A DNA stretch of 64,000 nucleotides from Azorhizobium sp943371865 (GCF_943371865.1 NZ_CALRWL010000001.1:186001-250000), one strand, 5' to 3'. Numbered from the stretch's first letter, positions 8,047 through 17,271 are shown. Notes: a model not told the origin generated them from the letters alone. Translations and numbers: made by a program.

Positions 8047-8954
8047 GCGCGCATTCGGAGATTGGCTGGATCGGTCTCGGCAAGCTGGGCCTGCCCATGG
8101 CGGCGCGACTGGCGACGGCCGGACATCAGGTGCGTGGCTTCGACCGCGACGCGGGCCGGCTGGCACTGGCGGCGGCACGCGGCATTGCCGCCGCGGACCT
8201 CGTGCAGGCTGCGCAGTGCGGCGTCGTGTTCACCTCGCTGCCGGATGACGGCGTGTTGCGCGCCGTCTTGCTGGGCGATGGCGGAGTGTTGGCGCGCATG
8301 GCCAAGGGGACGATCCTCGCGGAAACCAGCACGGTGAGCGCTGCGGCCTCCGCCGACGTGGCGCAGGCGGCGGACGCACGGGGCATTGCCTATGTGCGGT
8401 TGCCGGTGTCGGGCAATCCGGTGCTGGCGGAGGCGGGGACGCTCACCTGTTTCGCGTCAGGCCCGTTGCAGGCGTTCGAGCACCTGCGCCCGTTGCTCGC
8501 CGCCTTCACCCGTGCCCAGACCTGGCTCGGCATCGACGAGCAGGCGCGCTACGCCAAGCTTGCGGTCAATCTGATGATCGCCGTCTCCGCCGGCATGATG
8601 GCCGAAGCCCTCGCTCTCGGCCGCAAGGGCGGCATTGCCTATGGCGACATGCTGAGCGTGCTGGAGCAGAGCGCGATCGCGTCTCCCATGGTGAAATACA
8701 AGGTGCCGCCCCTAGCGGCGCGGGATTTCTCCTCCACCTTTTCCTGCCGCCAGATGGCCAAGGACCTGGACCTGATCCTCGGCGCCGCCCATGGCACCAA
8801 CGTTTCCGCGCCGTTGGCGGCGCAGATGCGCGAGACCTACAGCGCGCTCATCGCCCAGGGGGAGGGCGACACCGATTTCATCGCCACCGTGATGCACGCT
8901 GAACGCCTCGCCGGCCTGCAAGAGCCGGACCTGCCGCTGGAGGACGGACAATGA
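8043..8954 (+). CDS. NAD(P)-dependent beta-hydroxyacid-type dehydrogenase (HIBADH family)
   Basis: A 303-residue member of the 3-hydroxyisobutyrate/6-phosphogluconate dehydrogenase superfamily. It shows the Rossmann start IGWIGLGKLGLPMAARLATAG, a TSLPDD block at the end of the first subdomain, LPVSGNP as the substrate-binding motif and the catalytic lysine in RYAKLAVNLM. The C-terminal helical domain with SSTFSCRQMAKDLDL is also typical. Members oxidise or reduce small hydroxyacids; the substrate here is unknown. Start and stop both overlap neighbours by four bases (ATGA), showing tight co-translation with the amidohydrolase and dioxygenase. Another family member is at 39526-40455 in the third cluster. 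Confidence 0.85.
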   Translation: MSAHSEIGWIGLGKLGLPMAARLATAGHQVRGFDRDAGRLALAAARGIAAADLVQAAQCGVVFTSLPDDGVLRAVLLGDGGVLARMAKGTILAETSTVSAAASADVAQAADARGIAYVRLPVSGNPVLAEAGTLTCFASGPLQAFEHLRPLLAAFTRAQTWLGIDEQARYAKLAVNLMIAVSAGMMAEALALGRKGGIAYGDMLSVLEQSAIASPMVKYKVPPLAARDFSSTFSCRQMAKDLDLILGAAHGTNVSAPLAAQMRETYSALIAQGEGDTDFIATVMHAERLAGLQEPDLPLEDGQ

Positions 8955-9835
8955 GAAACCTGAATGAAGGCACCATTACCGAAGAAGTGGTGGGCCGCCT
9001 AGCCGGCTGTGCCGATCCGCGCATCCAGCAGATCAGCACCTCTTTGGTGCGCCATCTCCATGCCTTCGTGCGGGATGTGGAGCTGACCCAGGCGGAATGG
9101 ACCTACGCCATCGATTTCCTCACCCGCACCGGCCACATGTGCACGGACACCCGGCAGGAATTCATTCTTTTGTCCGATACGCTGGGCGTCTCCATGCTGG
9201 TGGATGCCATCAACCACCGCTTTCCCGACGGGGCCACCGAGACCACCGTGCTCGGGCCGTTCTATGTGGAGAACCCGCCGGTGAAGCGGAGCGGGACGGA
9301 CATCTCCGCCGGCATTCCCGGTGTTCCGCTCTTGGTCTCCGGCACGGTCGCCAGCGCCGACGGCACGCCTCTGGCGGGCGCGATCGTCGACATCTGGCAT
9401 TCCGATCAGGATGGCTATTACGACGTCCAGCATCTGGACGAGATCGCCGGCGACCATGCCCTGCGGGCGCGCTTCCTCACCGATGCCCGCGGGGCCTTCA
9501 GCTTCTGGACCATCAAGCCGGCCTTCTACCCCATTCCCCATGATGGGCCGGTGGGGCAGATGCTGGAGGCACAGGGCCGCCATCCCTATCGGCCCGCCCA
9601 TGTGCATTTCATGATCGCCGCGCCGGGCTTCGAGACGCTGATCACGCACGTGTTCGTGGACGGCGATCCGTATCTGGATTCCGATGCGGTGTTCGGGGTG
9701 AAGGACAGCTTGATCCGTGACTTTGCACTTCAGCCGGCGGGCACGGCGCCCGATGGCCGGGAGATGCCCGAACCCTACCACCATCTGCACTATGACTTCG
9801 GCCTCCAGCACCACGCGGCGACCCGTGCGGCCTGA
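8951..9835 (+). CDS. Intradiol ring-cleavage dioxygenase, probable hydroxyquinol 1,2-dioxygenase
   Basis: Non-haem Fe(III) dioxygenase that opens a catechol-type ring between the hydroxyls, most likely hydroxyquinol to maleylacetate given the maleylacetate reductase in the same operon. At 294 residues it has the N-terminal dimerisation region (to about residue 95, with the block TVLGPFYVE near 99-107) and a beta-sandwich catalytic domain. The four iron ligands are visible with standard spacing: Tyr157 in DGYYDVQ, Tyr193 in FYPIP, and His217 and His219 in RPAHVHF. The start overlaps the previous stop. A chlorocatechol or catechol enzyme is the alternative, but no muconate cycloisomerase is present in this operon, which favours hydroxyquinol. 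Confidence 0.9.
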   Translation: MRNLNEGTITEEVVGRLAGCADPRIQQISTSLVRHLHAFVRDVELTQAEWTYAIDFLTRTGHMCTDTRQEFILLSDTLGVSMLVDAINHRFPDGATETTVLGPFYVENPPVKRSGTDISAGIPGVPLLVSGTVASADGTPLAGAIVDIWHSDQDGYYDVQHLDEIAGDHALRARFLTDARGAFSFWTIKPAFYPIPHDGPVGQMLEAQGRHPYRPAHVHFMIAAPGFETLITHVFVDGDPYLDSDAVFGVKDSLIRDFALQPAGTAPDGREMPEPYHHLHYDFGLQHHAATRAA

Positions 9836-9865
9836 GCCGAACCAGCCAGAAAAGGAAGTGTATTC

Positions 9866-10153
9866 ATGCTGTTCGTGATCCATGCGCTGGATAAGCCCGG
9901 CGCCCTCCAGACCCGGCTGGCCCATTACGAGGCCCATAAGGCCTTCCTGTCCGACACGTCGAAATTCGGCGTGAACGTCCTCATGTCCGGCCCGCTGGTG
10001 GAAGACGACGGCGCCACCGCCAAGGGCTCCATGTTTGTGGTGGAAGCCCCCGACAGGGCGACGGTGGAGGCCTTCCACCATGCCGACCCATTCCACACCA
10101 TCGGCATCTGGGCTCAGGTCTCGATCACCGCGTTCATCAAGCGCCACGGCTGA
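9866..10153 (+). CDS. YciI-like protein
   Basis: A 95-residue ferredoxin-fold protein of the YciI family (dimeric alpha/beta barrel), with the typical N-terminus MLFVIHALDKPGALQTRLAH and a conserved central MSGPLVEDDG. YciI proteins are often small accessory enzymes of aromatic pathways, and a few act as dehydrochlorinases or isomerases. Its exact role here is not known. AAAGGAAG precedes the ATG. It is 30 bases downstream of the dioxygenase and is followed by a stem-loop, so it may close the first transcript segment. Confidence 0.85.
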   Translation: MLFVIHALDKPGALQTRLAHYEAHKAFLSDTSKFGVNVLMSGPLVEDDGATAKGSMFVVEAPDRATVEAFHHADPFHTIGIWAQVSITAFIKRHG

Positions 10154-10191
10154 CGACAGCCCGACCTTCCGGCTGCGCCAACAGCCGGGCC

Positions 10192-10213
10192 CGGAGCGGG
10201 CGCACCCGCTCCG
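10192..10213. terminator. Stem-loop between catabolic and transport parts of the operon
   Basis: CGGAGCGGG (10192-10200) pairs with CCCGCTCCG (10205-10213) across a four-base loop. It lies in the 110-base gap after the YciI gene. There is no T-run, so it may attenuate rather than end transcription. Confidence 0.4.
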
Positions 10214-10263
10214 TCATCACAGAGCCCGCAAATGGGCCGTGACACCAACAGGGAGGACGGACA

Positions 10264-11667
10264 GTGAGCCTGCACTTGGGCATGGCATCTGTGACGCGCC
10301 AATTGCGCGATTTCATGGGTGAGCGCGCCAGCGACGCGCGCGGCATCGTCGAGCAACACGGGCGCAGCGAGGCCTATCACGCCGCGGCGGCGCCCGATCT
10401 GGTGGTGTTCCCCGAGAGTACCCAGGAGGTGGCGCGCATCGTGGCGCTGTGCGGTGCGGCGGGGCTGCCCATGGTGGCGTTCGGTGCCGGCACGGCGCTG
10501 GAGGGCCAGACCGCGGCGGTGGCCGGTGGCGTCTGCCTCGACATGAGCCGCATGGACCGCCTCGTCGAGGTCAATGCCGCCGACATGGACTGCCGCATCC
10601 AGCCCGGCATCCGCCGCAAGGCGCTGAATGCGCAATTGCGCGATACCGGTCTGTTCTTCCCCAATGATCCCGGTGCCGATGCCTCACTCGGCGGCATGGC
10701 CTCCACCCGCGCATCGGGGACGCTGGCGGTGCGCTACGGCACCATGAAGGACAATGTGATCGCCCTGGAGGTGGTGACCCCCGACGCGCGGGTGATCCGC
10801 ACTGCCAGCCGCGCCCGCAAGACCTCCGCCGGCTACGACCTCACCCGCCTGTTCGTGGGCGCCGAGGGCACGCTCGGCATCATTACCGAACTCACCCTGA
10901 AGCTCTATCCGGTGCCGGAGGCGATCTCCTCGGCCGTGTGTGCATTCGAGACCCTGGAGGGGGCGGTCGACAGCGTCATCGCCACCATTCAGGCGGGCGT
11001 GCCCATCGCCCGCATCGAACTGCTGGACGAGGTGATGATGCGCGGCGTGAACCGTCACGCCGGCCTTACTTATGCCGAAGCGCCGACCCTGTTCTATGAA
11101 TTCCACGGCACCGACGCCGGCGTCGCCGAGCAGGCGGCCCTGGCGCAGGCAGTGGCGCGGGAGCACGGCGGCCAGGACTTCGCCTGGGCCATTCGCCCGG
11201 AGGACCGTAGCCGCCTGTGGCTGGCGCGGGACAACACGCTCTATGCCGCCCAGGCGCTGCGACCGGGCGCGCGCGGTTTCGTAACCGACGTCTGCGTGCC
11301 CATCTCGCGCCTCGCGGAATGCGTGGTGGAAACCAAGCGCGACATCCTCGCCACGGGCCTGGTGGCGCCCATTGTCGGGCACGTGGGCGACGGAAATTTC
11401 CACTGCAACATCATGATCGATCCGGATGACGCCGCCGAGCTTGCCCGGGCCAAGGCCTTCCATGCGCGGCTGGTGCGCCGGGCCATGGCCATGGGCGGCA
11501 CCTGTACCGGCGAACACGGCATCGGCCTCGGCAAGATGGATTTCCTGCGGGAGGAACTGGGCGAGGCGGTGGATGTGATGCGTCTCATCAAGCGGGCGCT
11601 GGACCCTCAGGGATTGATGAATCCCGGCAAGATCTTCGCCGCCGCCGCACCGGAGGGCACCCCATGA
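10264..11667 (+). CDS. FAD-linked oxidase (D-lactate/glycolate dehydrogenase-like, GlcD family)
   Basis: A 467-residue flavoprotein of the vanillyl-alcohol-oxidase fold. The FAD-binding region runs from about residue 40 to 215, with FGAGTALEGQ, NDPGADASLGGMASTRASGT, SAGYDLTRLFVGAEGTLGI. The C-terminal substrate domain has GHVGDGNFHCNI and GTCTGEHGIGLGK, both characteristic of D-2-hydroxyacid dehydrogenases. It probably oxidises a 2-hydroxyacid produced from the imported substrate and passes electrons to the respiratory chain, by inference. The start is GTG at 10264 with GGAGG seven bases upstream. It overlaps the ABC transporter ATPase by four bases, so it is cotranslated with the importer. 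Confidence 0.87.
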   Translation: MSLHLGMASVTRQLRDFMGERASDARGIVEQHGRSEAYHAAAAPDLVVFPESTQEVARIVALCGAAGLPMVAFGAGTALEGQTAAVAGGVCLDMSRMDRLVEVNAADMDCRIQPGIRRKALNAQLRDTGLFFPNDPGADASLGGMASTRASGTLAVRYGTMKDNVIALEVVTPDARVIRTASRARKTSAGYDLTRLFVGAEGTLGIITELTLKLYPVPEAISSAVCAFETLEGAVDSVIATIQAGVPIARIELLDEVMMRGVNRHAGLTYAEAPTLFYEFHGTDAGVAEQAALAQAVAREHGGQDFAWAIRPEDRSRLWLARDNTLYAAQALRPGARGFVTDVCVPISRLAECVVETKRDILATGLVAPIVGHVGDGNFHCNIMIDPDDAAELARAKAFHARLVRRAMAMGGTCTGEHGIGLGKMDFLREELGEAVDVMRLIKRALDPQGLMNPGKIFAAAAPEGTP

Positions 11668-13205
11668 CCGCTGCGTTCGAACCGGCCTGGGAGCCGCCGC
11701 CCATGGTTACACCGGAGCCGACCCCGCTGCTGGAATTGCGCGGCATTTCGAAGACCTTTCCCGGCGTCAAGGCACTGGACGACGTGTCCTTTGCGGTGTG
11801 GCCGGGAGAGGTCCACATGCTGCTGGGCGAGAACGGGGCGGGGAAGTCCTCGCTGATGAAGGTCCTTTGCGGCGCCTATCGCCCCGACGGCGGCGCGTTC
11901 TTTCATCGCGGGCAACAGGTGGAGATCACCGGGCCCGCCGATGCCCGCCGTCTGGGGATCGCCGTGATCTTCCAGGAATTTTCGCTCGTTCCCTATCTGG
12001 ACATCGCCCAGAACATCTTTCTCGGCCGCGAGTTCCCTGGCCGCATTCCTGGCACCGTCGATACCAGACGCCTGCATGCGGAGGCGCGGCGGGTGCTGGA
12101 CCAGATCGGCATGGACATCGACACCCGCACCCTGGTGCATACCCTGGGCGTGGCGCAGCAGCAGATGGTGGAGATCGCCAAGGCGCTCTCCCAGAATGCG
12201 CGCATCCTGGTCATGGACGAGCCGACGGCGGCCCTGTCGGACCGCGAGACCGAGCGGCTGTTTGCCATGGTGCGCAAGCTCCAGGCGGATGGGGTGGCGC
12301 TGGTCTACATCTCCCATCGCATGGCCGAGGTGTTCGAACTGGGCGACCGCATCACCGTGCTGCGGGACGGGCGCAAGGTGGGCAGCGTTCTGCCGGCCGA
12401 GACCAATGCGGACGATCTGGTGCGCCTCATGGTCGGGCGGGTGGTGGACACCACCTATGGCCGCGACTTCTGTACGGCGCCGGGCGATGTGGTGCTGGAC
12501 GTGCGCGGCCTCACCGCAGAGACCGGCATCACGGATGTGAACCTGACCGTGCGGGCGGGCGAGATCGTCGGCCTGTGCGGGCTGGTGGGCTCCGGGCGCA
12601 CCGAGGTGGCGCGGGCCATCTTCGGGGCCGACAAGGTGGTGTCCGGCGAGGTGCGGGTGTTCGGCAAGCTGCGCAGCGGCGGCCCGGAACAGGCGGCGCG
12701 GTCGGGCATCGCCTTGATCCCGGAAAGCCGCAAGACCCAGGGCCTCGCCCTCATCCGCTCGGTGGGCGACAATCTGCTGGTCTCCGCCCTGGGGCGCCTG
12801 TTCCCCAGCGGGGTATTCCAACCCGGTCTCGCGCGCCGCGAGGCGGATGACTTGGTGCAGCGGCTGCGCATCGCCACGCCCAATTCGCGGCGAACGGTGA
12901 AGGTGTTGTCCGGTGGCAACCAGCAGAAGGTGGTCATCGGTAAATGGCTGGCCGCACAGGCGCAATTGTTCATCTTCGACGAACCCACCCGCGGCATCGA
13001 CGTGGGTGCCAAGGCGGAAATCTTCGCCTTGATCGATGGGCTGGTGAAGGCCGGGGCCGCCGTGCTGATGATCTCCTCCGAGCAGTCGGAGATCGTCCAT
13101 GTGTGCGACCGCGCCTATGTGATGCGCGCCGGCAGGGTCGCGGGCGAACTCGCCCGGGCGGACTTGACCGAAGAGAACATCGTCAGATTGGGGATGCACC
13201 AATGA
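11664..13205 (+). CDS. Ribose-type ABC importer, double ATPase subunit (RbsA/MglA-like)
   Basis: A 513-residue ATPase with two nucleotide-binding domains, as in carbohydrate uptake transporter family 2. The N-terminal domain has a canonical Walker A GENGAGKSS and Walker B LVMDEPTAALSD, with the family's degenerate signature GVAQQQMVEIAKAL. The C-terminal domain has the altered Walker A GLVGSGRTEVAR and the strong signature LSGGNQQKVVIGKWL followed by FDEPTRGIDVGAK. This asymmetry is normal for the family. It energises the two permeases that follow (overlap ATGA with the first). Ribose-type systems carry sugars, polyols, autoinducer-2 and some cyclic compounds; the cargo here is probably the substrate of the hydroxyquinol pathway. 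Confidence 0.93.
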   Translation: MTAAFEPAWEPPPMVTPEPTPLLELRGISKTFPGVKALDDVSFAVWPGEVHMLLGENGAGKSSLMKVLCGAYRPDGGAFFHRGQQVEITGPADARRLGIAVIFQEFSLVPYLDIAQNIFLGREFPGRIPGTVDTRRLHAEARRVLDQIGMDIDTRTLVHTLGVAQQQMVEIAKALSQNARILVMDEPTAALSDRETERLFAMVRKLQADGVALVYISHRMAEVFELGDRITVLRDGRKVGSVLPAETNADDLVRLMVGRVVDTTYGRDFCTAPGDVVLDVRGLTAETGITDVNLTVRAGEIVGLCGLVGSGRTEVARAIFGADKVVSGEVRVFGKLRSGGPEQAARSGIALIPESRKTQGLALIRSVGDNLLVSALGRLFPSGVFQPGLARREADDLVQRLRIATPNSRRTVKVLSGGNQQKVVIGKWLAAQAQLFIFDEPTRGIDVGAKAEIFALIDGLVKAGAAVLMISSEQSEIVHVCDRAYVMRAGRVAGELARADLTEENIVRLGMHQ

Positions 13206-14152
13206 GCGACATGGCTGTTTCCGCGCGTAGCTTCAGGCTCGCGACCGTGCCGGGTGTAGCGGTGGTTCTGGTGGCGCTGCTGCTGGTCTTCGCCATCGCC
13301 GCGCCGGGCTTCACCAGTCTGCCCAACCTCTCCAATGTGCTGATGCAGTCCACCATCCTCCTGATGCTGGCCTTGCCGATGACGCTGATCATCATGACCG
13401 AAGGGCTCGACCTGTCCATCGGCGCGGTGCTCACGCTGGCTTCGGTGGTTCTGGCCCTGGTGGTGGTGAGCACGGGGTCAATGCTGCTGGGGCTTGGTGC
13501 CGGCCTCGCGGTCGGCGTGGCGTTCGGTGTGGTGAATGGGGGATTGGTGGCGCATCTGGGCATCCCACCCTTCGTTGCCACGCTCGGCACCCTGGGCGCT
13601 GCCCAGGGGCTAGCCCTGATCGTCAGCGATGGTCAGAGCGTGGTGGGCATCCCGCGGGAGGTGCGGATGATCTATTCCGGCACGTTCGGTGGCATCCCCA
13701 TCCCGGTGATCATCGCCATCGTCGTCTATTTGGCCTTCCACGGACTGCTCTACCACACCCGCTTCGGCACCTACATCCCAGCCCTGGGCGGCAATCGCGA
13801 GGCGCTGAAGCTGGCCGGCATCCGCGACACGCGGGTGCTGGTGGCGGTCTATGCCCTGGGCGGCTTCATGGCCGGGCTGGCGGCGCTGCTGCTCACCGCG
13901 CGCATGAGCTCAGGTCACCCGACCGCTGCGCTGGGCATGGAGTTCGATGCCATTGCGGCGGTGGCGGTGGGGGGGACATCGTTCGAGCGCGGCAATGGCT
14001 GGCTGTTCGGCACGCTGCTGGGCGTTCTGGCGGTGGGCGTGCTGCGCAACGGGCTCAACCTGCTGGCGCTGCCCTCCTCGGTGCAGGTGGCCTGCATCGG
14101 CGTCCTCGTCATCCTCGCCCTGTTCATCGACGCGCTGCGGAGCAAGCCATGA
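13202..14152 (+). CDS. Ribose-type ABC importer permease 1 (RbsC-like)
   Basis: A 316-residue inner-membrane permease with multiple hydrophobic segments and the family motif TEGLDLSIGAVLTL in the third membrane region, plus NGGLVAHLGIPPFVATLGTL and AAVAVGGTSFERGNG near the C-terminus. It overlaps the ATPase stop and the next permease start by four bases each, giving tightly coupled synthesis. It probably forms a heterodimer with the following permease. Confidence 0.92.
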   Translation: MSDMAVSARSFRLATVPGVAVVLVALLLVFAIAAPGFTSLPNLSNVLMQSTILLMLALPMTLIIMTEGLDLSIGAVLTLASVVLALVVVSTGSMLLGLGAGLAVGVAFGVVNGGLVAHLGIPPFVATLGTLGAAQGLALIVSDGQSVVGIPREVRMIYSGTFGGIPIPVIIAIVVYLAFHGLLYHTRFGTYIPALGGNREALKLAGIRDTRVLVAVYALGGFMAGLAALLLTARMSSGHPTAALGMEFDAIAAVAVGGTSFERGNGWLFGTLLGVLAVGVLRNGLNLLALPSSVQVACIGVLVILALFIDALRSKP

Positions 14153-15132
14153 GCACCCTCGACATCCGACGCCCCGCGCCCGCCTTCGCCGTCTCGCAGG
14201 ATCTGGTGCGGCTGGCCTATCGGTTGCTGGCGGCGGGGCTGATCTGCCTCGCGCTGTCGCTCACTACCGACGCCTTCCTGTCGTTTGCCAACATCATCAA
14301 TGTGCTGCGGCAGGCGAGCCTGCTGTTCTTCATGGCCTCGGGCCTCACGCTGGTGATCCTCACCGGCGGGCTGGACCTGTCCATCGGCGCCAACATCGCC
14401 TTGTCAGCGTGCTTGGCCGCAACGGTGATGAAGGCGACCGGCTCGCCCTGGCTGGGCGGGCTGGTGGGGCTGGGAACCGGCACGCTGGTGGGCCTGGTGA
14501 ACGGGGTGCTGGTGACCAGCCTGCGCATTCCCGCTTTCATCGCCACCTACGGCACCATGTGGATCATTCATGGCCTGACCTATTATTACATGGCCGGCGA
14601 GACCATCCACGGCTTCCCGCCGGAGTTCCGGGCGCTGGGCTCGGGCTATCTGTGGGGCGTTCCGGTGCCGGTGTTCCTGATGGTGGTGTTCCTCGCCATC
14701 GGCAGCATCTTCACCCAGCGCACCACCTACGGGCAGCAGATCTATGCCATCGGCGCCAATCCGGTGGCGGCGCACCTGTCGGGCATTCCGGTGATGAAGC
14801 GCCTCGTTCTGGTCTATGCCATCTCCGGCGCGATGGCGGGGCTTGCCTCGCTGGTGTTCCTGGCGCGGCTCAACTCGGCCGAAGGCGACATCGGCGACAG
14901 TCTCACCTTGCCGGCGATCGCAGCGGCGCTGATCGGCGGCGCCTCGCTGTTCGGCGGCGTGGGGACGGTGTCCGGCACGCTGATCGGGGCGCTGATCCTT
15001 ACCCTCGTGCTGAACGGCATGAACATCCTGGGTGTCAGCGCCAACTGGCAACCCTTGGTCACCGGCGCCATCGTCATCTTCGCCGTCTGGATCGACATCA
15101 AGACCGGCGGTCGGAGCAGCGAGAAGGCCTAA
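14149..15132 (+). CDS. Ribose-type ABC importer permease 2 (RbsC-like)
   Basis: A second, divergent RbsC-like permease of 327 residues with TGGLDLSIGANIALSA, LRIPAFIATYGTMWI, GANPVAAHLSGIPV and AALIGGASLFGGVGT. Two different permeases in one operon suggest a heterodimeric membrane channel rather than the homodimer of classical ribose transport. It begins within the stop of permease 1. After the stop a 7-base stem-loop (ATGCCGG at 15138-15144 with CCGGCAT at 15153-15159) separates it from the binding protein; such intercistronic hairpins often raise the level of the downstream binding-protein message. Confidence 0.92.
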   Translation: MSTLDIRRPAPAFAVSQDLVRLAYRLLAAGLICLALSLTTDAFLSFANIINVLRQASLLFFMASGLTLVILTGGLDLSIGANIALSACLAATVMKATGSPWLGGLVGLGTGTLVGLVNGVLVTSLRIPAFIATYGTMWIIHGLTYYYMAGETIHGFPPEFRALGSGYLWGVPVPVFLMVVFLAIGSIFTQRTTYGQQIYAIGANPVAAHLSGIPVMKRLVLVYAISGAMAGLASLVFLARLNSAEGDIGDSLTLPAIAAALIGGASLFGGVGTVSGTLIGALILTLVLNGMNILGVSANWQPLVTGAIVIFAVWIDIKTGGRSSEKA

Positions 15133-15194
15133 CCCAAATGCCGGCAGCAAGACCGGCATCTTCAACACCCCAAAACAATCACCGGGAGGACAAA

Positions 15195-16166
15195 ATGACG
15201 ACGCCAACGACCAAGACCTTCGTGCGATCCTTGCTGCTGGGCGCGGCCTGCGCCGGCATGATGGCCGGCGCTGCCCATGCCGATGGCGAGACCATTGCGG
15301 TCTTCACCAAGAACCAGACCAATCCCTATTTCCTGGCGGTGCGCATGGGGGCGGATTCCGCGGCCAAGCAGTTGGGGGCGAAGGTGATCCACTACATCCC
15401 CACCAAGCCGGACAGCATTCCCGAGCAGCTCAGTCAGATCGAGGATGTGATCGTCAAGAAGCCGGACGCCATCGTCTTCATTCCGGTGGACTACAAGGCC
15501 ATGGTGCCGGGGGCCGAGAAGATCAACGATGCCAAGATCCCGGTGGTCAACGTCACCGACCGCAGCGCCGGGGGCAAGTTCGTGGCCTTCGTTGGCGCTG
15601 ACGACTACAATCTCGGCCTCGCCACCGGCCGCTATCTCATCAAAGCGATGAACGGCAAGGGCAATGTGGTGATCCTGGAGGGGGTGAAGGGTTCGCTCAC
15701 CTCCATCGACCGGGTGCGTGGCTTCAATGAGGCGGTGAAGGAAGCCCCCGGCGTGAAGCTGTTGTCCTCGCAGCCCGCCAATTACCAGCGCCTTCAGGCA
15801 TTGCAGGTGACCGAGAATTTGCTGCAATCCTATCCGCAGATCGACGGCGTGCTGGCCGCCAATGATGCCATGGCCACGGGCGCCATCGAGGCGCTCGATG
15901 GCGCGGGCCGCAAGGCACTGGTGGTGGGCGTGAACGGCACCAAGGAGGCCATCGACGCCATCAAGGCCGGCAAGATGCTGGCGACCGGCGATTACGGCGG
16001 ATTCAACCAAGGCTGCCTGGGCACGCAGACGGCCATCCGCGCCCTGCGCAAGGAGCCGGTGAAGACGGAAATCGTGCTGGCGCCGGTGGTGGTCGATAAG
16101 ACCAACTATGGCGCCTACGACGTGCCCCTGGAGAGCCGGACCTGCGCGCCCTACAGCATGAACTGA
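15195..16166 (+). CDS. Ribose-type ABC importer periplasmic binding protein (RbsB-like)
   Basis: A 323-residue periplasmic protein with a cleavable signal peptide (core LLLGAACAGMMAGAAHA, cleavage near residue 30). The mature part is a peripla_BP_4-type two-lobed sensor, with AVFTKNQTNPYFLAVRMGADSAA at its start and NDAMATGAIEAL in the C-terminal lobe. GGGAGGA lies four bases before the ATG. It is the last gene of the operon and is followed by a strong stem-loop. The ligand cannot be read from sequence, but the operon context predicts a cyclic or aromatic hydroxy compound, or a glycoside or cyclitol giving hydroxyquinol. Confidence 0.92.
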   Translation: MTTPTTKTFVRSLLLGAACAGMMAGAAHADGETIAVFTKNQTNPYFLAVRMGADSAAKQLGAKVIHYIPTKPDSIPEQLSQIEDVIVKKPDAIVFIPVDYKAMVPGAEKINDAKIPVVNVTDRSAGGKFVAFVGADDYNLGLATGRYLIKAMNGKGNVVILEGVKGSLTSIDRVRGFNEAVKEAPGVKLLSSQPANYQRLQALQVTENLLQSYPQIDGVLAANDAMATGAIEALDGAGRKALVVGVNGTKEAIDAIKAGKMLATGDYGGFNQGCLGTQTAIRALRKEPVKTEIVLAPVVVDKTNYGAYDVPLESRTCAPYSMN

Positions 16167-16173
16167 CGATCCT

Positions 16174-16201
16174 GGTGCGGGCGCTGAAGGGCGCCCGCAC
16201 C
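16174..16201. terminator. Bidirectional terminator between convergent operons
   Basis: A perfect 11-base inverted repeat, GGTGCGGGCGC (16174-16184) and GCGCCCGCACC (16191-16201), with a 6-base loop. It sits 8 bases after the binding-protein stop and 33 bases from the stop of the convergent gene. Confidence 0.75.
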
Positions 16202-16233
16202 GCTCTCGCGGAAGGGCAGTGATGCGGCTCGTG

Positions 16234-17271
16234 CTACCGGCCTGCCAGCGCGGCGGTCAGATAGCTCAGGTCCACATAGCGGTCGGGATCGGTCAGGGTG
16301 ATTTTGGCCGGCGCGTATTTCGAGCGCAGGGCCAACACAGTTTGCAGGCCCGCGCGGTCGATCTTCAGATCGCGGAAGATGCCGTTTTGCGGATCCATCA
16401 GCACCGCATAGGCCTTCTCCGCCTGGGGCTGTTCCATTCCCTTCACCCGCGCCACCAGAAGTGCCACGGCCTCGTCCTTGTGCGCGGGGTCGGCGAGCCA
16501 GGCCACGGATGCGTGGAAGCCGCGGATGAAGGCCTCTATCTGCGGTCGCATCCGCGCCGCGGTTTCCCGGCGCGTGGCGCCGACGATGCCTTGATAGGCC
16601 CCCAGGGTCTCGGTGGCGCGGGCAAGGCGGGTGAAGCCCTTGCCCTCGGCCACCAGATCCAATGGCGTGTTCAGCAGTGTGCCCGCCTGTTCCTGCTTCA
16701 GCAGGGCCTCCAGGCGCTGCGCCCCGCCACCCACTTTGACGAACGTCACATCGCTCTCGGCAATGCCGTTGCGGGCGAGGATGTCCCGCAGGACGAAGGC
16801 GAATCCTGTGGTCATGGCATCCACCGAGAGAGTCTTGCCTTTGAGATCGGCGAAGCTCTTCACGTCCGGCACCGCCATCACGCTGAGCATGCCGTTGTCG
16901 ACCCCGAACAGGGCCACGAAGTCCGCAGCACCGGGGAGGACGGCTTCTCCCTGGCCTTCGTCATAGGCGACGATATTGTCCACCGATGTCAGCGCAAGAT
17001 CATAGCGCCCGGCATAGAGGTTCTTGGCCATCTCCACCGAATTGGGGGTGATCTCCAGCACCGGGGCGATGCCCTCCTTGGCAAACAGTCCCTTGTCTTG
17101 CCCCACCCAGAACGGCAGGTTCGAGGCACCGGCAAACGCGACCACCTTGAAGGGTGTTGTTGCTTGGGCGTGGGCGGTGCTTTGGCCCAACCCGCCGGCG
17201 AGGTCGGTACCTATGGCCAATAGTCCCGTGCCAAGGGCCAGTTGCCCCATCATGTGGCGGCGCGTGATCAT
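16234..17271 (-). CDS. ABC importer substrate-binding protein (NMT1/SsuA/TauA type)
   Basis: A 345-residue exported binding protein. The N-terminus MITRRHMMGQLALGTGLLAIG resembles a twin-arginine or lipidless Sec signal. The mature domain begins FKVVAFAGASNLPFWVGQDK, the typical opening of nitrate/taurine-type binding proteins, followed by GRYDLALTSVDNIVAYDEG. It is the promoter-distal gene of the minus-strand unit and lies 71 bases after the amidohydrolase. The operon already encodes another binding protein (20673-21674), so one permease/ATPase pair may serve two binding proteins. Confidence 0.88.
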   Translation of the reverse strand: MITRRHMMGQLALGTGLLAIGTDLAGGLGQSTAHAQATTPFKVVAFAGASNLPFWVGQDKGLFAKEGIAPVLEITPNSVEMAKNLYAGRYDLALTSVDNIVAYDEGQGEAVLPGAADFVALFGVDNGMLSVMAVPDVKSFADLKGKTLSVDAMTTGFAFVLRDILARNGIAESDVTFVKVGGGAQRLEALLKQEQAGTLLNTPLDLVAEGKGFTRLARATETLGAYQGIVGATRRETAARMRPQIEAFIRGFHASVAWLADPAHKDEAVALLVARVKGMEQPQAEKAYAVLMDPQNGIFRDLKIDRAGLQTVLALRSKYAPAKITLTDPDRYVDLSYLTAALAGR

